A program made the translations under genes and the position numbers. DNA of 64,000 bases from Antribacter soli. Lineage in GTDB: Bacteria > Actinomycetota > Actinomycetes > Actinomycetales > Cellulomonadaceae. Location: positions 1-64,000 of the forward strand of contig NZ_JAKGSG010000035.1 in the NCBI RefSeq assembly GCF_021568775.1, read 5' to 3'. How positions within the stretch are numbered: the first letter of the stretch is position 1; each line of letters opens with the position of its first letter. A model generated the notes under the pieces. That model was not told where the DNA came from. It ran no database searches and worked only from the letters and a program-made list of their open reading frames with translations. Positions 26,427 to 35,167 of the stretch are shown here, piece by piece.

Positions 26427-28673
26427 TCAGAACAGCACCTGCTCCATGCCCGCCGCCACCAGGGGCATCGGGCCCGCCACCGCCGGCATCCCCGGCAGCG
26501 CGCCGGTCGGGTAGTCCCCGTCGTCGTGCCGGTCGCCACCACCCGAAGCCTCCGGGTCACCGGCCGGCAGGCCGACCCCGGCCGTGCCCGACATCTGGTC
26601 GGCGCGACCTCCCGTCCTGCCCTGCACGCGGTCGGGATACGCGGCCCCGCCACGTCGGCGGTGCCCGGAGCTGCCGAACCCCCGCTCCTCCAGCAGGGGC
26701 CGCACCCGCTCCCAGAGCCAGTCGCGGTACTCCTTGTGCGCGTAGGCGCCGCGCGCGTACACGCGGCCGTAGCCGGCGACGAGGTGCGGATGCTCGCGCC
26801 CGAGCCACTCGAGATACCACTCGCGTGTGCCCGGCCGCAGGTGCAGCGGGATCACCGTCACGCCGGTCGCGCCCGCCTCGGTGATGTCGTCGAGCAGGCG
26901 TCGCAGGTGATCGCGCGAGTCGGTGAGCCAGGGCAGCACAGGCGCCACCATCACTCCGCACGGCAACCCGGCGGCCCGCACGGCACGGATCAGGTCGAGC
27001 CGAGCGCGCGGCGTCGGCGTGCCGGGCTCGACCGCCTGCTGCAGCTCCTCGTCGGCGAACGAGAGCGATACGCCGATGCCGACCTCGACCCTCTCGGCGG
27101 CGGCCGTCAGAAGCGGCAGGTCACGCCGCAGCAGCGTGCCCTTGGTGAGGATCGAGAACGGCGTGCCGGAGTCCGCGAGCGCCGAGATGATCCCAGGCAT
27201 GAGCTTGTACCGCCCCTCGGCCCGCTGGTACGGGTCGGTGTTGGTACCGAGGGCAACGGACTCGCGTGCCCAGGACTGCTTGGCGAGCTCCGCGCGCAGC
27301 ACCTGGTCCACGTTGACCTTGACGACCACCTGGGAGTCGAAGTCGGTTCCCGCGTCCATGTCGAGATACTCGTGGGTGGGCCGCGCGAAGCAGTTGTGAC
27401 TGATCACGCCGTTCGCAATGTAGTCACCGGTGCCGGTCGTGATGTCGACCATCTCGGACTCGGTCCCGAGATCCTCGACCGAGACCACCCGAAGCGACGT
27501 GGAGGTCTTGACGGCGGCGCCGACGATCTTGAGCTTCCGGGTGATGGCCGGATTCGTCATGGCGAAGAAGCGCCGGACACTCGCAAGCCCGCCGGACACC
27601 CGGATCGTCGCGACGCCGTTGGCTCTCGCGGGTTCCCGCAGGTGCGAAATACCGAGTACGTCAAGCGCATGCATGGTCGTGGTGAGCATGCGTTCGTCCG
27701 AGCTGGAGATGCGCAGCACCTCGCCGTCGCACGAGCCCTCGGCGTCGAAGATGCCTGCGAGGAAGCCGACCGACCATTCTCCTGACGGGTTCTCGGGCCA
27801 GTCGATGATCTCGTGGATCTTGCTGTAGTGCTCCCTCCGTGCCGTGAAGATTCCATCCATGGCACGCCGCGTCTCGGTGGCCCGCGCGAAGGGCCTCCGG
27901 TTCGTCGTGATCCCCGCCGCTTCGAGGTACGTCTGAGACCGCACCAGAGCTTCGTCGTCGACGAGGGCGAGCCGGAACATCGTGACCGAGCTGGTGCCCC
28001 CCGAGGATCGTGCGTAGGTCTTGGCGAAGAGCATCCCGTCCCCGCGAATCATCCCCGTGAGATAACCCCGGCGGTAGTCCGGGGACTCGAAGGGCGTGGC
28101 GTAGGCCTCCACCGGCATCCCCGTGCCGAAGCCCTGGAGTCGGTTGTTCGTCGTCAGATAGGGCCGCTGCCGTGCACCCTGGGACGGTCGAGCGACATGC
28201 TTCCACCCACGCTCGGTGAGGAATCGGTGGTCGCCGCTCGCAACGATCTCCGTACCGTCTTCGAGCGTCAGCCGGTACGCGCGCTTGACCGTGGCCCAGC
28301 GCGCCAGCACCGTGGTCTCGACGAAGCGCCGGTACTTGCCGTCGAACTCGGTTCCCACGATGCGGTCACCCGCGTGCGCCTCACGGATGGGCTTCTGCCT
28401 ACCGTCCGCCATCAGCACAAGCGTGGACGGATCTACGCAGTAGCGGCACGCGTGCGAGCAGCCGCGATACGGGTTCACCGTCCACCGGAACGGCATCTGC
28501 GACATCGGCGGGACGTGCGACAGCGCGCTCTTGGCCACCACCTCGTGAAACGCGATGCCCGCGAACTCGGGCGCTCGCACGGTGCGCAGCAGCCCCGCGT
28601 GCCGCAGGCCGGACAGCTCGAGCCCGGGCAGCGCGCCGTCGTCCGCCGTGATCGCCTGGCCGTCCCACCTCAC
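26427..28673 (-). CDS. Rv2578c-family radical SAM protein, intein-containing precursor
   Basis: A 748-residue precursor. After excision of a 349-residue intein (79-427) the mature protein is 399 residues and follows the Mycobacterium Rv2578c type closely: [87 protein letters not shown] and a C-terminal VLF. The CxxxCxxC motif should bind a [4Fe-4S] cluster and SAM; spore-photoproduct-lyase-like chemistry is often suggested for the family, but the reaction is unknown. The third cluster Cys is the residue after the intein, so cluster assembly requires splicing. GTG 28673 fits the family start. Confidence 0.93.
   Translation of the reverse strand: [748 protein letters not shown]
27393..28439 (-). 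mobile_element. Intein with LAGLIDADG homing endonuclease
   Basis: The intein begins with Cys1 ([18 protein letters not shown], block A) and ends GVISHN, followed by extein Cys (block G). [16 protein letters not shown] gives block B with the conserved His. Two endonuclease motifs, [11 protein letters not shown] and [11 protein letters not shown], keep an acidic residue at the catalytic position, so the nuclease may be active. The insertion point is exactly between Tyr and the third Cys of the iron-sulfur motif, a strongly conserved target, as is typical of inteins. Confidence 0.95.
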
Positions 28674-28712
28674 CCAGCCATTCGAACACGCGTTCGTACA
28701 GGGGTCAAGCCA

Positions 28713-29408
28713 TCAGGGCACGGTGGCGACGCAGCCCGCCACGATCGCCCCGTCCACCGAGAGCGTCGTCTCCAGGTGCCAGGCCCCTGCCTCGTCCGCT
28801 CGCAGCGGCCGGGGCGGGGGCACGCGTAGCCCGCCCTCGGGCGCGTCCGTCGCGTCCCCCAGGTCGCCGCGGGAGGCGACCACGACGCCGTCGGACACCG
28901 TCCGCGTGGCGGACGGGTAGGGCGAGCCCTGCCCGTCCACGAACTGCACGTGCACGGTGCCCGACGCCGGCCGGCCGGCCCCCCCGAGCAGCCCGCCATG
29001 GGCCGCGGTCGCCCAGGCGACGTCCGCGTACGAGCGCAGGTCGGGCAGCGGGACCCCAAGCAGCTCGCGGCCGTGGTCGACCCACGTGACGTCGGCGGCG
29101 TACCGGGCTGGGCCGTCACCGGCGGAGGTGACGAGGCAGGTCAGCGGGACGCTCTCGATCGTGACCGGCGCCAGCGCCCACGCGCCGGACATCACGACCA
29201 GTGCGGCGCCCGCGACGACAGCGGTCAGCCCGAACCGCCAGGAACGGCGCGGGGGTGCCGTCAGGAGCGCGTTGTCGTCCCGCGAGACGTCTCGCGGGCG
29301 GCGCCCGCCGTGAGAACCCGTCGGCACGCGGACGCTCGTGACCTGGAGGAGCGACTCCGCCCAGCCGTCACCGACGGCACCGTCGCGCGGACCAGCGTGC
29401 CCTGTCAT
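28713..29408 (-). CDS. Hypothetical membrane-anchored protein
   Basis: A protein of 231 residues from ATG 29408 (GGGGTGG upstream); a start at 29441 would add 11. A 50-60 residue charged N-terminus precedes one membrane helix (FGLTAVVAGAALVVMSGAWALA), then an extracytoplasmic domain of about 140 residues with two cysteines (LTCLV and AGCVATVP at the C-terminus), which may form a disulfide. I recognise no family. It lies between the radical SAM gene and GNAT on the same strand. Confidence 0.65.
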   Translation of the reverse strand: MTGHAGPRDGAVGDGWAESLLQVTSVRVPTGSHGGRRPRDVSRDDNALLTAPPRRSWRFGLTAVVAGAALVVMSGAWALAPVTIESVPLTCLVTSAGDGPARYAADVTWVDHGRELLGVPLPDLRSYADVAWATAAHGGLLGGAGRPASGTVHVQFVDGQGSPYPSATRTVSDGVVVASRGDLGDATDAPEGGLRVPPPRPLRADEAGAWHLETTLSVDGAIVAGCVATVP

Positions 29409-29545
29409 GCCACCCCGTCCCCCGGGCGGCGGCACCAACACCGCCGCCGGCGCTCTCGCAGGTGTGGACCGGCCGGACGCGGTCCCCGCCGGGACGCTAC
29501 CGGGAGTGAAGGCGTGCCCACGAGACCCGTCCGGAGAACCGGCCC

Positions 29546-29571
29546 CCGTACGTGACGAACGTCACGTACGG
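29546..29571. promoter_or_regulatory. Perfect 11-bp inverted repeat after the GNAT stop codon
   Basis: CCGTACGTGAC and GTCACGTACGG surround a 4-base GAAC spacer. It begins five bases beyond the GNAT stop and about 140 bases before the next minus-strand start. It may be a terminator hairpin for hisS-GNAT or a regulator operator for the downstream gene. It is less GC-rich and more symmetric than the other hairpins. Confidence 0.55.
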
Positions 29572-29575
29572 CCCT

Positions 29576-30091
29576 TCACACCCCGCGCAGCCAGACCCGC
29601 ACGACCCGGCCGTCCTCCCCGGTCTCCTCGCCGGACTCCACGAAGCCTGCGCGCCCCGCGACGGCCTCGCTCGCCGCGTTCCCTGGCAGGGTCAGCAGCG
29701 CCACCCGCGGATACCCGGCGCCCAGCGCCCAGGCCGCGAGCGCCGTCGCGGCGCGGGTCGCGAGACCGTGCCCGCGCCCCGCGGGCAGCAGCGAGTAGAA
29801 GACCTCAGGCCGATCGGTGAGCAGGGCGCCGATGCCCGCGGTACCCGCCGGGACGCCGTCGGACAGCAGGACGTAGCGGGCACCGACGCCTTCCGCGCGC
29901 CGCTCGGCGGAGCGGGCGGCGCGCGTGCGCGCCTCCTCCTCGCTCATACCGGGCGGGTAGTAGGTCCAGCGCGTCACGTCAGAGACGCGCGACAGCGCGG
30001 CCTCGAGGGGCCAGTCGCGCTCGACCAGCGCCCGCAGGTGGGCGGGCGGCTCACCGGCAAGCTCGAGGACGTCGGGCGGGACGCCCGTCAC
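29576..30091 (-). CDS. GNAT-family N-acetyltransferase
   Basis: A 171-residue RimJ/RimL-like acetyltransferase. The acetyl-CoA loop is seen in LLPAGRGHGLATRAATAL and is followed by ALLTLPGNAASEAVAGRAGF, the typical late strand-helix segment. The protein or small-molecule substrate is unknown. GTG 30091 overlaps the hisS stop (GTGA), so it is translated with hisS; upstream starts would read into hisS. A perfect inverted repeat follows its stop codon. Confidence 0.85.
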   Translation of the reverse strand: MTGVPPDVLELAGEPPAHLRALVERDWPLEAALSRVSDVTRWTYYPPGMSEEEARTRAARSAERRAEGVGARYVLLSDGVPAGTAGIGALLTDRPEVFYSLLPAGRGHGLATRAATALAAWALGAGYPRVALLTLPGNAASEAVAGRAGFVESGEETGEDGRVVRVWLRGV

Positions 30092-31479
30092 TCGCCGGCC
30101 GGCACGACCCGCGGCCACAGGTCTTCGGCCGGCGGCTGCCACGTGGCAGCGTCGGCGTCGTGCTGCTCACCGGACCGGATGTCCTTGACCTGGTCGGCCC
30201 CGGTCGTGCCGTCCTCACCGGCGGTCCCGGGGAACCAGACGAACGGGATGCCGCGGCGGTCCGCGTACTGGATCTGCTTGCCGAACCTCGCGGCCCTGGG
30301 CGCGACCTCGACCGGGATGCCGCGGGCACGCAGGGCGGTCGCGACGGCCTCGGACGCGGGGCGCGTCTCCTCAGAGGTGACCGCGACGACGACGGCCGAC
30401 GGGACCGAGCGGGTCGCCCGCACGAGCCCGGCGGACAGCAGCCGCGACACGAGGCGGGAGACGCCCACGGAGAGGCCGACGCCCGGGTAGGTGTTCTTCC
30501 CGTCGGACGCGAGGGTGTCGTACCGGCCGCCCGAGCACACGGAGCCGAGCTGTTCGTGGCCCACGAGCAGCGTCTCGTAGACGGATCCGGTGTAGTAGTC
30601 GAGCCCGCGGGCGATCTTGAGGTCGGCGACGACGACGCCGGGCGCCCGCTCGGAGGCGGCCGTCACGAGCGCCTCGAGCTCGCCCAGGCCGGTCTCGAGG
30701 AGCTCCGTCACCGCGCCGTACGACTCGGCCAGGGACCGCACCTCGGCCACGACCGCAGCGTCGGACCCGGAGATGTCCGCGAGCGCCAGGCACGCCTTGG
30801 CCTGGTCGGGCGTCACGCCGATCTCGTCGACGAGCAGCGCCGACACCGCGCCCGGGCCGATCTTGTCCAGCTTGTCGATCTGGCGCAGCACGCCCTCGAC
30901 GTCGTCGATGCCGAGGCCGCGGTAGAAGCCCTCTGCGACCTTGCGGTTGTTGACGAGGATGCGTACCTCGGGCAGCCCGATGCCCCGCAGTGCGCCTAAC
31001 GCCTCCGCCATGACGAGCGGCAGCTCCACCTCGAAGTGGTACGGCAGGTCGCCCGCGGCGACGACGTCGATGTCCGCCTGGACGAACTCGCGGAACCGCC
31101 CGTCCTGGGGGCGCTCGCCGCGCCACACCTTCTGGATCTGGTAGCGCTTGAACGGGAACGCGAGGTGCCCCGCGTTCTCGAGAACGTAGCGGGCGAAGGG
31201 CACGGTCAGGTCGAAGTGCAGCCCGAGCTGCTTCTCGCTCGCCGCCGCCCGGTCGCCCGGGACCGACGGCTCGCCCTGGAGACGGCTGAGCACGTAGACC
31301 TCCTTGGAGGTCTCGCCCTTGCGCAGGAGCTGGTCGAGCGGCTCGACGGCCCGCGTCTCGATCCCGGCGAACCCGTGCAGCTCGAAGGTGTGTCGCAGCG
31401 TGTCGAGCACGTGCTGCTCGACGATACGACCGTCAGGGAGCCATTCGGGGAAGCCGGAGAGAGGGGTCGGACGTGCCAT
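30088..31479 (-). CDS. hisS: Histidyl-tRNA synthetase
   Basis: A 463-residue class II synthetase. Motif 2 is QIQKVWRGERPQDGRFREF, the HisA motif ARGLDYYTGSVYE and motif 3 VGLSVGVSRL are all present, and the C-terminal anticodon domain contains VAPRAARFGKQIQYADRRG. ATG 31479 has GGGAGGA seven bases upstream. It is the longer type without the short bacterial N-terminus. It is coupled to a GNAT gene downstream; usual neighbours such as relA/apt are elsewhere in the window. Confidence 0.96.
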   Translation of the reverse strand: MARPTPLSGFPEWLPDGRIVEQHVLDTLRHTFELHGFAGIETRAVEPLDQLLRKGETSKEVYVLSRLQGEPSVPGDRAAASEKQLGLHFDLTVPFARYVLENAGHLAFPFKRYQIQKVWRGERPQDGRFREFVQADIDVVAAGDLPYHFEVELPLVMAEALGALRGIGLPEVRILVNNRKVAEGFYRGLGIDDVEGVLRQIDKLDKIGPGAVSALLVDEIGVTPDQAKACLALADISGSDAAVVAEVRSLAESYGAVTELLETGLGELEALVTAASERAPGVVVADLKIARGLDYYTGSVYETLLVGHEQLGSVCSGGRYDTLASDGKNTYPGVGLSVGVSRLVSRLLSAGLVRATRSVPSAVVVAVTSEETRPASEAVATALRARGIPVEVAPRAARFGKQIQYADRRGIPFVWFPGTAGEDGTTGADQVKDIRSGEQHDADAATWQPPAEDLWPRVVPAGE

Positions 31480-31508
31480 GTGCAGATCCTCCCACGAGTG
31501 GCCGACGC

Positions 31509-32198
31509 TCAGCCCGGGCTTTCCACAGGGTCGTCGGCGTCCGGCCCGGCGTCGCCCGCGACCAGCCGCTCGAGCACTGCGAGCTCGCCCCGCTCGTGCC
31601 AGGCGAGCCGCCGCAGCACCTTCACGGTGGTCCACTCGCCGTGGCGGTCCGAGACGGTGCGCAGGCTGGGCGGCATCGCGGCGACCGCAGCCCGCACGTG
31701 CGCGGCAGACTCCACGAGCTCGGTCACGAGGTCGGCCGCACGGGGCCGGGCGGGCAACCCCAGGACCGGCAGGTAGTAGCGGCTCTCGGTGTCGGCGATG
31801 TGCCACGCGAGCTCGCGCGCGCTGTACCAGGAAGCCCAGGACGGCAGGCGCCGAGCGGGGTCGCGGCGGTCGAGGTCGGCGTCGGGCGTACGCAGGACGA
31901 GGTCGAGCGTGCGCTCGCGCACCATGGACAGGATCGCGAGGGTCGTCTCGCGCTCGGCCGCCGTCGCGGGCTCCCGGTCGCGGGCGAACACCGTCTCGTC
32001 ACCGGTCGCGGCGCGCGTCACCCGCTCGACGACGTCCAGGTCGCCTGGGCGCAACCCGCACTGTCGCGCGAGGTCCGCGAGGGCGGCCGCGTCGCCGGGC
32101 CCCTGGCCGCAGGAACCCCACCGGTCCAGGTCGAAGGTCCAGGCGGCGGACCACCCGTCCTCGGCCATCCCGGCCCCCGTGTCGACGTAGGCATGCAC
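31509..32198 (-). CDS. DinB-like / mycothiol-dependent-type metalloenzyme
   Basis: A helical protein of 229 residues from GTG 32198; the start is uncertain and ATG or GTG codons a few residues either side are possible. ARELAWHIADTESRYYL and LRRLAWHERGELAVLERL carry histidines in the pattern of the DinB/YfiT four-helix metal-binding fold used by thiol-dependent transferases in actinobacteria. No reaction can be assigned. The gap of 29 bases before hisS places it downstream or upstream of that gene on the same strand, so co-transcription (this gene first, then hisS) is possible. Confidence 0.6.
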   Translation of the reverse strand: MHAYVDTGAGMAEDGWSAAWTFDLDRWGSCGQGPGDAAALADLARQCGLRPGDLDVVERVTRAATGDETVFARDREPATAAERETTLAILSMVRERTLDLVLRTPDADLDRRDPARRLPSWASWYSARELAWHIADTESRYYLPVLGLPARPRAADLVTELVESAAHVRAAVAAMPPSLRTVSDRHGEWTTVKVLRRLAWHERGELAVLERLVAGDAGPDADDPVESPG

Positions 32199-32361
32199 CC
32201 TCCCAGGGTGCCAGGCCGGCGTCCCCGGCGCGTCGTCGTGGAGGCCAACCACGGACGAACCGGGCGTAGCAGCACCCGCGGGGCCCGGCCTCCCGGCGAA
32301 GCGAGCAGCCCCGCTGCGTCCGGATTCCCCGCCCGCGCGGTATGACCTGCGCAGCGATGCC

Positions 32362-32367
32362 TACACT
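32362..32367 (+). promoter_or_regulatory. -10 box of the cyclophilin-DUF349 operon
   Basis: TACACT in the 243-base divergent gap between the DinB-like gene and the cyclophilin gene, giving a leader of about 70 bases with GGAAGGGAG before the GTG. Confidence 0.4.
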
Positions 32368-32441
32368 GTCCCCGCACGGGAGGATTCGCCTGGGAGGCGA
32401 CCGTCGGAACGGTTCGTGGCACTGGGAAGGGAGCAGCGGCG

Positions 32442-33194
32442 GTGTCGACCACCAAGCAGCGAGAGCGAGCGTACGCGGCCAAGCGCGAGGCAAAGTGGGC
32501 CGAACGTCTCGCCGCGCGGCGAGCAAGACGTCGTCGGCTCTGGACCATCGTCGCGTTCGTCTCCGTCGTCGCCGTCGTCGGCACCATCATGATCGCTGCC
32601 CTCGCGAGCTCGCCGGACACGTCCGACGACGCGGCCGAGCCCACCACGGCGCCGTCGGCCGACGCCTACACGCTGCCCGACCCCTCGTTCGCCGAGGGCC
32701 GCACCTGGACGGCGGCCATGACCACCTCCGCCGGCGACCTCACCCTCGAGCTCGACGGCGCAGCCGCGCCGCAGGCGGTCGCAAGCTTCGTGTATCTGGC
32801 GCAGCAGGGCTACTTCGACGGCACCCAGTGCCACCGCCTGACGACCGGCAGCATCCACGTGCTGCAGTGCGGCGACCCGACCGCCACCGGCTCGGGCGGC
32901 CCCGGCTACACCTTCGGCCCCGTGGAGAACGCCCCCGCCGACAACGTCTACCCCGCCGGGACCATCGCGATGGCGCGCGTGGGCAACGACGGCGAGTCGA
33001 TGGGTTCCCAGTTCTTCCTCGTGTACGAGGACTCGACCATCTCGCCCGACTCGGCAGGTGGCTACACAGTGTTTGGCAAGATCACGTCCGGCCTGGACAT
33101 CGTCCAGGCAGTCGCTGACGCGGGCGTGACGGGTGGTGCGTCCGACGGCGCTCCCGTCACCCCCGTCACCATCGAAGGAGTTGACACCCAGTGA
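32442..33194 (+). CDS. Membrane-anchored cyclophilin-type peptidyl-prolyl isomerase
   Basis: A 250-residue protein: a highly basic cytoplasmic N-terminus (1-32), a membrane anchor (LWTIVAFVSVVAVVGTIMIAAL, about 33-54), a Ser/Thr/Pro/Asp spacer and a cyclophilin domain facing outside. The domain keeps CHRLT (catalytic Arg), GDPTATGSGGPGY and MARVGNDGESMGSQFF. It should speed proline isomerisation in exported proteins. The start is GTG 32442. It overlaps the DUF349 gene by GTGA, so the two are coupled, an arrangement seen in other actinobacteria. Confidence 0.92.
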   Translation: MSTTKQRERAYAAKREAKWAERLAARRARRRRLWTIVAFVSVVAVVGTIMIAALASSPDTSDDAAEPTTAPSADAYTLPDPSFAEGRTWTAAMTTSAGDLTLELDGAAAPQAVASFVYLAQQGYFDGTQCHRLTTGSIHVLQCGDPTATGSGGPGYTFGPVENAPADNVYPAGTIAMARVGNDGESMGSQFFLVYEDSTISPDSAGGYTVFGKITSGLDIVQAVADAGVTGGASDGAPVTPVTIEGVDTQ

Positions 33195-35098
33195 GCGAGA
33201 GCACCGACAGCTCGACGAACGGCCCCGGGCCCGCCGCGAACGAGCCGGAGGACACGGCCGAGACTCCTGCACAGGCGGGCACGGTCCCCGAGGCCGACGC
33301 CACGGTGCCCGACGCCGGCGACGTGGCTCCGCAGGAGAGCGTCACGGAGGCGGAGGTCGCCGAGGCCGAGGTCGCCGAGGCGGACGCCACTGAGGTCGAG
33401 AGCGCTGAAGTTGAGAGCGCTGAAGTTGAGAGCGCTGAAGTTGAGAGCGCTGAAGTTGAGAGCGACGTCGAGGCGACGGTCGCCAAGGAGGTCGCTCCGG
33501 CTGCCGAGGCTGTCGCCGAGGCGGACGCCACCGCGGAGATTGCCGCCGAGGCCGAGGTCGTCGAGGCTGTCGCCGAGGCGGACGCGGAGGAGCCCGTCGC
33601 CACGGAGGCGCCCGCCGCCGAGGCCGAGGTCGTCGAGGCTGCCGCGGAGGAGCCCGCCGCCGAGGCCGCTCCCGCCGCGAGGCCCGTCGTGCCGTCGCCG
33701 TCGGCCCTCGCGCGCCCGCGCGCCCCCAAGCCGTCGGCCCTGCGCCCGGCCGCTCCCGCCGCTCCGGCTGCGGCCCCCGCGGCCGTGACCCAGGCGGCTC
33801 CGGCCGCCGCCCCCGTCGCGCCGCCCGTCGACGCCGCGGCAGCCGCCGAGGCCGAGACGTTCGGCCGGGTGGACGAGGACGGCACGGTGTACGTCCGCGA
33901 GGCCGCGGGCGAGCGCATCGTGGGCCAGTTCCCGGGCGTGACCCCGGCGGAGGCGCTCGCCCTGTACGTGCGCCGCTACCTCGACCTGGCCGCCAAGGTC
34001 GGCCTTTTCGAGACGCGCCTGGAGAGCGCCGACCTGTCGGTGAAGGAGATCGACCAGACGCTCGGCAAGCTCGGCGAGGAGACGGCGGAGCCGGCCGCCG
34101 TCGGCGACCTGGACGGCCTGCGTGCCCGGGTCGAGGCGCTCAGTGGTCGCGCCGCCGAGCGGCGGACGGCGCTGGAGGAGGTGCGTGCCGCCGCCAAGGC
34201 GGAGGCCGTCGCCGCGCGGACCGAGATCGTGGAGGCGGCGGAGAAGATCGCCGCGACCGACCCCGGCAAGATGCAGTGGCGCCCCGCCGGCGAGGAGCTG
34301 CGTGCGCTGCTGGACCGCTGGAAGGAGACCCAGCGCAGCGGCCCGCGCATCGACCGCACCACGGAGGAGTCGCTCTGGAAGCGGTTCAGCCACGCGCGCA
34401 CGGCCTTCGACCGCGAGCGCCGGCACTACTTCGCGGACCTCGAGCAGCGCAACACCGCGGCGAAGATCGAGAAGGAGAAGCTGGTCGCCGAGGCTGAGGC
34501 CCTGGCGACGAGCACGGACTGGGGCCCCACCGCCGGTGCGTACCGCGACCTCATGGCGCGCTGGAAGTCCGCGGGCCGGGCGTCCCGCAAGGACGACGAC
34601 GCGCTGTGGGCCCGCTTCCGTGCCGCCCAGGACGCGTTCTTCCAGTCGCGCGACGACGAGAACGCCGCGCTCGACGCCGAGTACGGGGAGAACCTCAAGG
34701 TCAAGGAGGCGCTCCTTTCCGAGGCGGAGAAGCTCGTGCCGGTGAAGGACCTCGCCGCCGCCAAGGCCGCCCTGCGCGACATCCAGGAGCGCTGGGAGTC
34801 CGCCGGCAAGGTGCCGCGCGGCGACGTGCAGCGCGTCGAGGGCCGCCTGCGGGCGGTCGAGACGGCCGTGCGCGACACCGAGCAGGCGCAGTGGAACCGC
34901 TCGAACCCGGAGACCCGGGCGCGTGCCGAGGGCGCCGCGGCGCAGCTCCAGGCCGCGATCGAAGGCCTGGAGGCGGACCTCGCCGCGGCGCAGGCCGCCG
35001 GGGACAAGCGCCTGGCCGGCGACCTGGAGACGGCGCTCGCCGCCCGCCGGTCCTGGCTCGAGCAGGTCGTCAAGGCCGCGGAGGACAGCCGCGGCTGA
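33191..35098 (+). CDS. DUF349 domain-containing protein
   Basis: A 635-residue protein. Residues 1 to about 215 are acidic and Ala/Glu/Val/Pro-rich low-complexity sequence, including five EVESA repeats. The rest is largely helical with repeated DUF349 units, each with a W-containing core (LLDRWKETQRSG, LMARWKSAGRASRKDDDALWARF, ERWESAGKVPRGD). The family is uncharacterised; the charged coiled-coil look suggests protein or RNA binding. GTG 33191 overlaps the cyclophilin stop. The N-terminal tail is expanding by tandem repeat. Confidence 0.88.
   Translation: MSESTDSSTNGPGPAANEPEDTAETPAQAGTVPEADATVPDAGDVAPQESVTEAEVAEAEVAEADATEVESAEVESAEVESAEVESAEVESDVEATVAKEVAPAAEAVAEADATAEIAAEAEVVEAVAEADAEEPVATEAPAAEAEVVEAAAEEPAAEAAPAARPVVPSPSALARPRAPKPSALRPAAPAAPAAAPAAVTQAAPAAAPVAPPVDAAAAAEAETFGRVDEDGTVYVREAAGERIVGQFPGVTPAEALALYVRRYLDLAAKVGLFETRLESADLSVKEIDQTLGKLGEETAEPAAVGDLDGLRARVEALSGRAAERRTALEEVRAAAKAEAVAARTEIVEAAEKIAATDPGKMQWRPAGEELRALLDRWKETQRSGPRIDRTTEESLWKRFSHARTAFDRERRHYFADLEQRNTAAKIEKEKLVAEAEALATSTDWGPTAGAYRDLMARWKSAGRASRKDDDALWARFRAAQDAFFQSRDDENAALDAEYGENLKVKEALLSEAEKLVPVKDLAAAKAALRDIQERWESAGKVPRGDVQRVEGRLRAVETAVRDTEQAQWNRSNPETRARAEGAAAQLQAAIEGLEADLAAAQAAGDKRLAGDLETALAARRSWLEQVVKAAEDSRG
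33392..33466 (+). repeat. Five in-frame 15-bp repeats in the DUF349 gene
   Basis: Units GAAGTTGAGAGCGCT encode Glu-Val-Glu-Ser-Ala. Three central copies are identical; the first and last differ slightly. They use GAA and GTT, codons rare in the surrounding gene, so they mark recent slippage or unequal crossing over. Confidence 0.95.
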
Positions 35099-35154
35099 CG
35101 CCCCTCGTCCACAGTCCCGCCCGGTCGCGCCCTGCGCGGCCGGGCGGCGCTGTC

Positions 35155-35160
35155 TAGGGT
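35155..35160 (+). promoter_or_regulatory. -10 box of the AbiEi-like gene, leaderless type
   Basis: TAGGGT, 7 bases before GTG 35168, without a ribosome binding site. Confidence 0.5.
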
Positions 35161-35167
35161 CGGGTAA

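Noticed and set aside
33392-33466. Regular short repeats considered as CRISPR.
   Set aside because: The units are contiguous, have no spacers and are in frame within a coding region. The 50307-50354 and 23093-23165 repeats also have no spacers.
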